Below are positions 57,415-64,000 of a stretch of 64,000 nucleotides of DNA, piece after piece (the first letter of the stretch is position 1; the number at the start of each line of letters is the position of its first letter). The notes under the pieces were generated by a model. The model worked only from the letters and a program-made list of their open reading frames with translations, did no database searches and had not been told where the DNA came from. The position numbers were made by a program, and so were the translations under genes. This DNA is from Myxococcota bacterium. GTDB taxonomy: Bacteria > Myxococcota_A > UBA796 > UBA2385. Where the stretch lies: positions 1 through 64,000 of the forward strand of contig JAKLKF010000024.1 in assembly GCA_023150805.1 (NCBI GenBank), given 5' to 3'.

Positions 57415-57651
57415 ATGAGCACCGAACCCTCCCTGGCCGAGAAGCAAGGCTCCCTGCGCTTCGTCACGATCTGGACCGTGGTGAACGCGCTCCTGGTCCT
57501 GTTGGGAGCGGCCCGCGTGGCCACGGCAGGCCCGGGCACGGCCCCGCAGGTGACCCTGGGGGTGCTGGGCGTCATCGCCGTGATGGTCGTCGTGGGCGTC
57601 GTGCGGATCCAGAAGCTGCGCGCCGAGATCGCCCAGGCGCCACGCGGCTGA
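57415..57651 (+). CDS. Small membrane protein
   Basis: 78 aa with two hydrophobic stretches; TACCAC 6 nt upstream of ATG. Confidence 0.7.
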   Translation: MSTEPSLAEKQGSLRFVTIWTVVNALLVLLGAARVATAGPGTAPQVTLGVLGVIAVMVVVGVVRIQKLRAEIAQAPRG

Positions 57652-57678
57652 TCCGCAGGCCCCCGGCCGCGCTCAGCC
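57646..57678. terminator. Bidirectional inverted repeat with both stop codons in its arms
   Basis: GGCTGA - 21 nt - TCAGCC. Confidence 0.35.
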
Positions 57679-59211
57679 CGCCGCCCGCCACGGCGCCCGG
57701 TCCGTCGGCGCCACGGCCTCCAGCGCCTGCCGCCAGGCCGCGAAGCGCCCGCCCGCCGCCACCGCGCGGGCCACGGCCAGGCCCGCCTCGGGGCCTCCCT
57801 GGGCCAGCTCGGCCTCGACCCAGGCCCAGCGGGCGCTGGTGGCCCGGACCTCGGCCCGGGCGCCCTTCAGGCCGGCCCGCAGCCGTTCCAGCCGCGCCTC
57901 GACGGTCCGCGTGCCGGCGAAGGTGGCCGTGTCCAGCGGCGTGTTGCGCTTGGGCACGAAGGGCGCGATGCCCAGCGCGACGGGGTGCACCGCGGCCAGC
58001 GCCCGCGTGCTGTCGATCAGCTCGGCGAGGTCGTCGTCCTGCTCGTCGGGCACGCCGAGCATCATGTAGACCTTGAGCACCTGGTAGCCGTGCTCCGCGG
58101 CGGCCTCGGCGCAGGCCAGCAGGTGGGCCTGGGTCGTGCCCTTGGCCATCTGCCGGCGCAGGCGCTGGCTGGCGGCGTCGCTGGCCACGGTCAGGGTGCG
58201 GTAGCCGCCGGCCCGCAGCAGGCGGGCGATCTCCGGCTTGTGGGCGATCCGGTCGGCCCGCAGCGAGGAGACGCCGACCCCGCGCCCGCTGTCGACCAGG
58301 GCCTGCAGCAGGGCGGGCAGCCCGGGGTGGTCGGAGATGGCGGCGCCGACCAGGCCGACCCGGCGGGCCTGCTCGGGCACCAGCGACAGCAGGGCGTCGG
58401 GGCTGACCAGCCGCATGCCGCCGCTGCTGGTGCGGCCGTCGCCGGTGGTCGACCGCCGCATCACGCAGAAGGTGCACTGGCGGTGGCAGCCGCGCTCGCC
58501 CTCCACCAGGAACATGTCGGACAGCTCGGCCTCGGGCGCCAGGATGGGGCCGCGGGCCGGCAGGTGCGTGTCGTCGGCGCGCGCGATGGCCGGCAGGTCG
58601 ACCCCGTGGCGCTCGGGCACGTAGCCGCCGGGCAGGGCGCAGACCCGGTCCAGCCAGGCCTGGCGCGACTCCTCGACGGCGCCCTCCATCGCCTCGACCA
58701 CGGTGTCGTCGGCCTCGCCCAGCAGCATGGCGTCGACGAAGGGGGCGGCGGGCAGAGGGTTGCTGAAGGTCAGCGGGCCGCCCAGCAGCACGCGCGGGTG
58801 GTCGGGGCCCCGGTCCTCGCGCAGCGGCGGCACGCCCGCCAGCTCCAGGACCTGGACCAGGCCGGCCAGCTCCAGCTCGTAGGCCAGCGAGATCCCCAGC
58901 GCCGGGAAGTCGCCGACCGGCGTGCCCGTCTCGTAGGTGCGCAGGACCCCGCCCTGGCGGCGGAAGGCCTCGACGTCGTCGGGCAGGAAGGCGCGCTCGG
59001 CGCTGATGCCCGCCTGGCGCAGGCGCTCCAGCACCCACTGGAAGCCCAGGCTGGACATTCCGGCCCGGTAGGGGCTCGGGTAGACCAGGGCGACCCGCGG
59101 CCCGCCGACCACGAAGCGCCCGCCGCGCTCCTGGGCCAGGCGGCGGCGCGCGTCGTCCTCGGGGCGCGGGGCGCGCGACGGGGGGCGGGTCGGTGGGCGG
59201 GGGCGAGGCAC
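57673..59211 (-). CDS. B12-binding-domain-type radical SAM protein
   Basis: VALVYPSPYRAGMSSLGFQWV N-terminal domain; GERGCHRQCTFCVMRR (CxxxCxxC); YQVLKVYMMLGVPDE. Confidence 0.9.
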   Translation of the reverse strand: MPRPRPPTRPPSRAPRPEDDARRRLAQERGGRFVVGGPRVALVYPSPYRAGMSSLGFQWVLERLRQAGISAERAFLPDDVEAFRRQGGVLRTYETGTPVGDFPALGISLAYELELAGLVQVLELAGVPPLREDRGPDHPRVLLGGPLTFSNPLPAAPFVDAMLLGEADDTVVEAMEGAVEESRQAWLDRVCALPGGYVPERHGVDLPAIARADDTHLPARGPILAPEAELSDMFLVEGERGCHRQCTFCVMRRSTTGDGRTSSGGMRLVSPDALLSLVPEQARRVGLVGAAISDHPGLPALLQALVDSGRGVGVSSLRADRIAHKPEIARLLRAGGYRTLTVASDAASQRLRRQMAKGTTQAHLLACAEAAAEHGYQVLKVYMMLGVPDEQDDDLAELIDSTRALAAVHPVALGIAPFVPKRNTPLDTATFAGTRTVEARLERLRAGLKGARAEVRATSARWAWVEAELAQGGPEAGLAVARAVAAGGRFAAWRQALEAVAPTDRAPWRAAG

Positions 59212-59344
59212 GGCCGCCTCTACCGCGCCACCTCCCCCCAGGGAACCCGCCCGCCGCGTCGTGGGTCTCTCGCCCTTGCGGCGGGTCGCGGCGGGAGACT
59301 ACGACAGCCCGGCCCGCCGCCCTCCCCTCGCCCCCGGTCCTGCC

Positions 59345-60097
59345 ATGCCCTCGCTCCTGCTGTCGTTGCTCGGCCTGGTCCTCCCCGCGCTGGCCTCGGG
59401 CGAGCAGGTGCTGCTCTACGACCTGCGCCTGGACGGGCAGCACGTCGGCACCCGCCACGTCACGGTGCGCAGCCTGCGGGCCGAGGACGGCGGCGAGGTG
59501 CGGGTCATCGAGAGCTACACCGAGCTGGAGGCCAGCGTCGCCGGCCAGGCGCTCGACTTCGCCAACCGCGCCAGCGCCCGGGTCGAGGTGGCCACCACCA
59601 GCTTCACCTCGTCGGTCAGCGAGGGCGGCAGGGTGCGCGAGGTGCAGGCCCGCCAGCGCAGCGACGGCGCCTGGAAGGTGACCGTGATCGAGGGCAACGA
59701 GGTGAAGCAGGCGACCCTGCCCCGCGGCCAGGTCGACCTGTCCAGCCTGCAGCTGCTCGACCCGGTCGCCCACCGCGAGCTGACCGGGCGGGCCCGCGCC
59801 AGCGTGCTGGCCGTCGAGACCGGGACCCTGTTCAGCGGCGCGGTCGAGGACCTGGGCGAGGGGCAGGTCGAGCTGGCCAACGGCACGGTCTCCGTCCATC
59901 GCTGGGCGTGGTCTCCCTCGGCGGTGCGCATGGAGCTGGCCTGGTCGCAGGACGGCGTGCTGGTCGCCTACGACAGCCAGGTGCTGGGGCGCACGGTCCA
60001 GGCCCGCCTGCGGGAGGTGCCGGCCGCGCGCAGCTACGGCGACATCGGCGAGGTGGCCCCGGTCATCGACCAGGGCCTGTCCGAGCAGGAGCTGTAG
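59345..60097 (+). CDS. Secreted hypothetical protein (DUF6134/DUF3108-like outer fold possible)
   Basis: Signal peptide MPSLLLSLLGLVLPALAS; LYDLRLDGQHVGTRHVTV. Confidence 0.75.
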   Translation: MPSLLLSLLGLVLPALASGEQVLLYDLRLDGQHVGTRHVTVRSLRAEDGGEVRVIESYTELEASVAGQALDFANRASARVEVATTSFTSSVSEGGRVREVQARQRSDGAWKVTVIEGNEVKQATLPRGQVDLSSLQLLDPVAHRELTGRARASVLAVETGTLFSGAVEDLGEGQVELANGTVSVHRWAWSPSAVRMELAWSQDGVLVAYDSQVLGRTVQARLREVPAARSYGDIGEVAPVIDQGLSEQEL

Positions 60098-60199
60098 GCC
60101 CGGCGGCGGGGGCGCTGGTGACCAGCCGTGACACCTCGGGGCCGGGACGCAGGCGTAGGCTCAGCCCTGCGCTCGCTCCCTCCCACCCCGGATCGCGCC

Positions 60200-60811
60200 G
60201 TGTCCAGGCGCCTCTCCCTCACCGTCACCGAGATCTACCGGACTGACGCGTCGCTCGACGCCGGGTCGGACGCCTACGCCGCGGCGCCCGTCCAGGCGCT
60301 GGACGACTGGGCCGAGCAGGATCCCGAGGCCTACCGCTCGATGGCCGCGCCGCGCCCGACGGCCGCGGCGGTCGCGGCCGCCTCGGTGGAGGTCGAGGAC
60401 GAGGAGGGCGAGTACCAGGGCAACCTGGAGCAGGTGGCCGAGGTGCTGGAGCTGGACGAGACGACCAGCCCCTACGACGCGCTGGACGATCTCGACGCCC
60501 TGGAGAGCCTGGACCCGCTGGGGCTGTCGATCTCCTTCCTGGAGGACGCGGGCCTGCTGCCGGTGGCCAACGTCGCGCCGCAGGACGAGGTCGAGGAGAC
60601 CGTCGAGGACCTGACCGAGCAGTTCATCACGCCGCTGCTTCCGGCGGCGCTGCCCGAGCTGCTCCCGGGCCTTCTCCAGGACTTCCCGCTCTACGAGGAG
60701 CTGAGCGGCGGCTTCGCGGTGGGCGAGGTGCTGGTGTCGCTGGATCCCCCGGTGCCGGCCCGCATCGCGCGGCGCCTGTGGAAGCGCGACCTGGACCGCC
60801 TGGCCGGCTGA
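60200..60811 (+). CDS. Hypothetical acidic protein
   Basis: VSRRLSLTVTEIYRTDASLDAGSDAYAAAPVQ...; GTG start; strong GC3. Confidence 0.7.
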   Translation: MSRRLSLTVTEIYRTDASLDAGSDAYAAAPVQALDDWAEQDPEAYRSMAAPRPTAAAVAAASVEVEDEEGEYQGNLEQVAEVLELDETTSPYDALDDLDALESLDPLGLSISFLEDAGLLPVANVAPQDEVEETVEDLTEQFITPLLPAALPELLPGLLQDFPLYEELSGGFAVGEVLVSLDPPVPARIARRLWKRDLDRLAG

Positions 60812-60833
60812 GGCGCGCGCGCCGGGTCAGCCG
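60805..60833. terminator. Bidirectional hairpin with both stop codons in its arms
   Basis: CGGCTGA - ggcgcgcgcgccggg - TCAGCCG, 7-bp stem. Confidence 0.45.
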
Positions 60834-61354
60834 CCGCCCCGCATGCCGAACCAGGCGCGGAAGGCCGCGGCGCTCTCTTGCGGCACGACCACCGGCTCGG
60901 GCGGCGGCGGCTCCAGCACCAGCGCCAGGCGGCCGCGGCCCAGGGCCCGCACCCGCTGGATCGCGGCCAGCGAGACCAGGGTCCAGCGGGAGGCCCGGTG
61001 GAAGGACTGCGGGTCCAGGCGGGCCTGCACGGCGGACAGCGGCTCGTCCAGCAGCACCTCGGCGCCGGCGCGATCCATGGCCCAGGTGGCGCCGTGGCGG
61101 ACCTGGACCCAGGCCAGGGCCTCGGCGGGCACGCTCACCCAGTCCAGGCCCCTGCGCCCCACCAGCCGCGCGGCGGGCGGCGGCGCGGCCAGCCTGCGCG
61201 CGACCTCGGCCAGGCCGCCCAGGAAGTGGCGCTCCAGGCGCTGCACCTTGGCCAGGGCGGCGGCCAGCTCCTCCTCCCGCACGGGCTTTCGCAGGTAGGC
61301 CACCCCGTTGGCGGCCAGCGCGGGCACCTCGTCCTCGATCAGCGCGATCCGCAG
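60827..61354 (-). CDS. LytTR-family DNA-binding regulator with severely truncated receiver domain
   Basis: LRIALIEDEVPAL joined to AANGVAYLRKPVREEEL; LytTR-like WVSVPAEALAWVQV...LDEPLSAVQARLDPQSFHRASRWTLVSLAAIQRV; AAGGAGG then CTG 61354 (or ATG 61381). Confidence 0.78.
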   Translation of the reverse strand: MRIALIEDEVPALAANGVAYLRKPVREEELAAALAKVQRLERHFLGGLAEVARRLAAPPPAARLVGRRGLDWVSVPAEALAWVQVRHGATWAMDRAGAEVLLDEPLSAVQARLDPQSFHRASRWTLVSLAAIQRVRALGRGRLALVLEPPPPEPVVVPQESAAAFRAWFGMRGGG

Positions 61355-61431
61355 GGTCCACCTCCTTCGTGCCGGACACATCGTCCAAGCGGCGGGATAA
61401 CGCAGGCGCCCTGCCCGGACCGGAGGAAGGC

Positions 61432-62256
61432 ATGGCGCAGCGGATCGTGGTGGTCACAGGGGCCTCGCGGGGCATCGGGCTGGCCATCGCCAGCGACCTG
61501 GCGCGCGACGGCGGGCGGATCCTGCTGGTCGCGCGCGACGCGGCGGCCCTGGCCGAGGCCGCCGACCGGGTCCGCGCCGCCGGGGCCGAGCCGGTGCTGG
61601 TCGCCGCCGACCTGGGCCGGGCCGAGGGGCGGGCGGCGCTGGTGGAGGCGGTGCGGGCCGAGGGCGACCTGCACGTGCTGGTGAACAACGCCGGGGTCGA
61701 GATCCCCGTCAGCGTCATCGACCACCGCCCCGAGGACATCGACCAGGAGATCGCCGTCAACCTGGTGGCGCCCCTGCAGCTCACCCGCGCGCTGCTGCCC
61801 GACATGGTCGCGCGGGGCCACGGCTGCGTGGTGATGGTCTCCTCGATGTCGGGCAAGTCGCCCACGCCCTGGAACGCCATCTACACGGCGACCAAGCACG
61901 GCCTGGTCGGCTTCACCACCAGCCTGGACATCGAGCTGCAGGGCACGGGCGTGCATGCCGGCGTGGTCTGCCCGGGCTTCGTCGCCGAGGCCGGCATGTG
62001 GGCGGACACGGGCATCCAGGCGCCGCTGGCCCTGCGCGAGGTGCCGCTGTCGGCCGTCGTCCGCGCCGTGCGCAAGGTGATCGCCGGCCAGACCGAGGTG
62101 CTGGTCACCCCCGGGCCCATCCGGCCGCTGCTGGCCCTGGCCCAGCTCCTGCCGGGCCTGACCCCCAAGGTGCTGGGCTGGATGGGCGTGCTCGACGTGC
62201 TGCGGGACCGCGCCCGCCACACGGCCGAGAAGCGCGCCGGCTCAGGGCAGGCGTAG
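61432..62256 (+). CDS. SDR-family oxidoreductase
   Basis: VVVTGASRGIGLAIA, LVNNAGVE, VSSMSGKSPTPWNAIYTATKHG (S-Y-K). Confidence 0.93.
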   Translation: MAQRIVVVTGASRGIGLAIASDLARDGGRILLVARDAAALAEAADRVRAAGAEPVLVAADLGRAEGRAALVEAVRAEGDLHVLVNNAGVEIPVSVIDHRPEDIDQEIAVNLVAPLQLTRALLPDMVARGHGCVVMVSSMSGKSPTPWNAIYTATKHGLVGFTTSLDIELQGTGVHAGVVCPGFVAEAGMWADTGIQAPLALREVPLSAVVRAVRKVIAGQTEVLVTPGPIRPLLALAQLLPGLTPKVLGWMGVLDVLRDRARHTAEKRAGSGQA

Positions 62257-63393
62257 CAGCGGCACCTGGACGCGGAAGCCCTCGCTGGCGTCTATCTTGA
62301 TTGGTTGACCAACCAGGTTTCTGTTCCGTGCGTCCAGGTTGGCCAGGCCGAGCCCGGCGCCCGGCCGCGGCCTGCGTGGACGCCGCTCGTGGTCGACCAC
62401 CAGGGCACCCGCCTCCAGCGTCACCCGGACCGCCAGGGGACGGTCGGGGTCGACGGCGTTGTGGCGGACGACGTTCTCCAGCAACAGCTGGAGCGCGCCG
62501 GGGCTGATGGCCAGGCCCGGGTCCGCCCCTGCGCCCTCCAACGGGTCCGGCAGCGTGATCCGCAGGGCGTCGCCGAAGCGGATGTGCAGCAGGGCGGCGT
62601 AGGCGGCGCCCAGCTCCAGCTCCTCGGCCAGGGGCACCCAGGACCGCCCGCGGCTGTCGAGCAGGGCGCGGTAGACGCGGGCGAGGTGCTCGACGAAGGC
62701 GCGGGCCTGGGCCGGCTGGCTCTCCACCAGGCCCGACAGCGTGTTCAGCGCGTTGAACAGGAAGTGGGGGTCGACCTGGGCGCGCAGGGCGGCCAGCTCG
62801 GCCTGGGTCCGGGCCGCCAGCGCCCGCTCCAGCCGCACCTGGTCGTCCACCCGCTCGCGGATGAGGAAGAGGGTCTCGTACAGCCAGGTGACGAAGAGCA
62901 CGCAGATCACGTTGACCAGCAGCACCACCTGGACCCGGTCGGCGACGTCCACCCCCGACAGGCGCTGCCAGCCCCACAGCATCAGCCAGGTCGTCGGCAC
63001 CGACCCGAACAGGATGCCCGCCGCCAGCAGGAGCAGCCGCACGCCGGGCCGCGAGAACCAGTCCGCCCGCGCCCGGCCCGCGAAGAGCAGCCCCCGGTTG
63101 GCCAGGTAGATGCTGGCCGCGCCGGCGACGAACCACAGGTGGCCCCACCACCAGGCGGCCGCGGAGGGGCCGGCCGGCCCGAACAGCCCGGTCAGGTGGG
63201 GGATGCACAGCCCGAAGCCCGGGATCAGCACCAGCATCAGCCAGCGGTCGTCGATGCGCCGCAGGGTCGCCGGCCGGGGGGGCGGGTGGGCGGGTGCGGC
63301 TTCGGTCGGCGAGGGTCCGGCTCGGGCCGCTCCAGGTCCGGCCTGGCCCGGTTCGGCCCTGCCGTCGGCGCGCTGATGGACGAAGCTCTGCAT
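62242..63393 (-). CDS. LytS/YehU-type sensor histidine kinase
   Basis: Multi-TM N-terminus; LRAQVDPHFLFNALNTLSGLVES; LLLENVVRHNAV N box; GLGLANLDARNRNL. Confidence 0.87.
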   Translation of the reverse strand: MQSFVHQRADGRAEPGQAGPGAARAGPSPTEAAPAHPPPRPATLRRIDDRWLMLVLIPGFGLCIPHLTGLFGPAGPSAAAWWWGHLWFVAGAASIYLANRGLLFAGRARADWFSRPGVRLLLLAAGILFGSVPTTWLMLWGWQRLSGVDVADRVQVVLLVNVICVLFVTWLYETLFLIRERVDDQVRLERALAARTQAELAALRAQVDPHFLFNALNTLSGLVESQPAQARAFVEHLARVYRALLDSRGRSWVPLAEELELGAAYAALLHIRFGDALRITLPDPLEGAGADPGLAISPGALQLLLENVVRHNAVDPDRPLAVRVTLEAGALVVDHERRPRRPRPGAGLGLANLDARNRNLVGQPIKIDASEGFRVQVPLLRLP

Positions 63394-63451
63394 CCGGCGC
63401 TCCCTGGCCGGCTCCTACCTCGCCACCGTGCGCCCCACCCCCGGAGGTCCC

Positions 63452-64000
63452 ATGTCCACGCCCGAGCAGCAGCTCGAGACCCAGCTCCGCAACATCGAGG
63501 CCCGCCTGGGCCGCAGCCGCGCCGACCTCTTCGCCTTCGTCCATGCCGCGGGCGAGCGCAAGCACAGCGAGCTGGTCGCCCTGTGCAAGGCCGAGCTGGG
63601 CCTGGGACACGGCGACGCCAACACGCTGGTGCACTGCGCGAAGCAGAGCCACGGCGCCGCCATCGCCGCCGAGCTCGGCGCCCAGGGCCAGGACCCGGCC
63701 GACGCCTGGTACGCCGGCAAGAAGGCCGCGCTGCGCCCCGTCCACGACGCCGTGCTGGCGGCCGTGGCCGCGCTGGGTGGCGGGCCGGGAGGCGCTGTCG
63801 AGCACGCGCCCAAGAAGACCTACGTCAGCCTGCGCCGCAAGAAGCAGCTGGCCACGGTCGGCCCGGCCACCGCCACCCAGGTCGAGGTCGGCTTCAACCT
63901 CAAGGGCGTCGAGGGTGGCGACCGCCTGCAGGCCCTGCCCCCGGGCGGCATGTGCACCCACCGCGTGCGACTGTCCTCGGTCGCCGAGGTCGACGCCGAG
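63452..64000 (+). CDS. DUF4287 + DUF5655-like protein (3' end outside window)
   Basis: ELVALCKAELGLGHGDANTLVH and APKKTYVSLRRKKQLATVGPATATQVEVGFNLKG; frame open to window end. Confidence 0.8.
   Translation, partial: MSTPEQQLETQLRNIEARLGRSRADLFAFVHAAGERKHSELVALCKAELGLGHGDANTLVHCAKQSHGAAIAAELGAQGQDPADAWYAGKKAALRPVHDAVLAAVAALGGGPGGAVEHAPKKTYVSLRRKKQLATVGPATATQVEVGFNLKGVEGGDRLQALPPGGMCTHRVRLSSVAEVDAE

Overview
High-GC (about 70-75%) bacterial chromosome segment. Myxococcota-like affiliation is inferred from lipoproteins with Asp/Gly tethers, the GAF-sigma54 activator, the PUFA-synthase-like megasynthase and the kinase/AAA regulator. About 45 protein-coding genes are supported; I recognised no rRNA, tRNA, CRISPR array, transposase or integrase. 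Landmarks: a tandem lipoprotein pair; an SGNH-hydrolase/beta-helix operon; three clustered radical SAM genes; a 3,068-aa PfaA/PUFA-type synthase with two KS and three ACP domains; a sigma54 activator; a CHAT-FHA fusion; asnS and lpxD; a Ser/Thr kinase-AAA regulator; paired ArsA/Get3-like ATPases; and a LytTR regulator with a gutted receiver domain beside a LytS-like kinase. The strongest candidate for something new is an ~8.2 kb island (about 44.2-52.4 kb). It carries a NACHT-like NTPase with a C-terminal PD-(D/E)xK-like domain, split by an in-frame TAG, and a divergent translationally coupled pair of AAA/STAND-type ATPases whose promoter overlaps a repeated operator. The island is bounded on the left by the intact 3' end of an epimerase-like gene and on the right by a decayed, internally deleted copy of that 3' end, including a shared 14-bp repeat. 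Two window-wide patterns also stand out: a TA[S][S]N[T]-type hexamer 5-8 nt upstream of about 13 start codons (predicted leaderless mRNAs), and convergent gene pairs whose stop codons lie in mirrored arms of hairpins. Coordinates and repeat alignments were done by eye; no database search was run.
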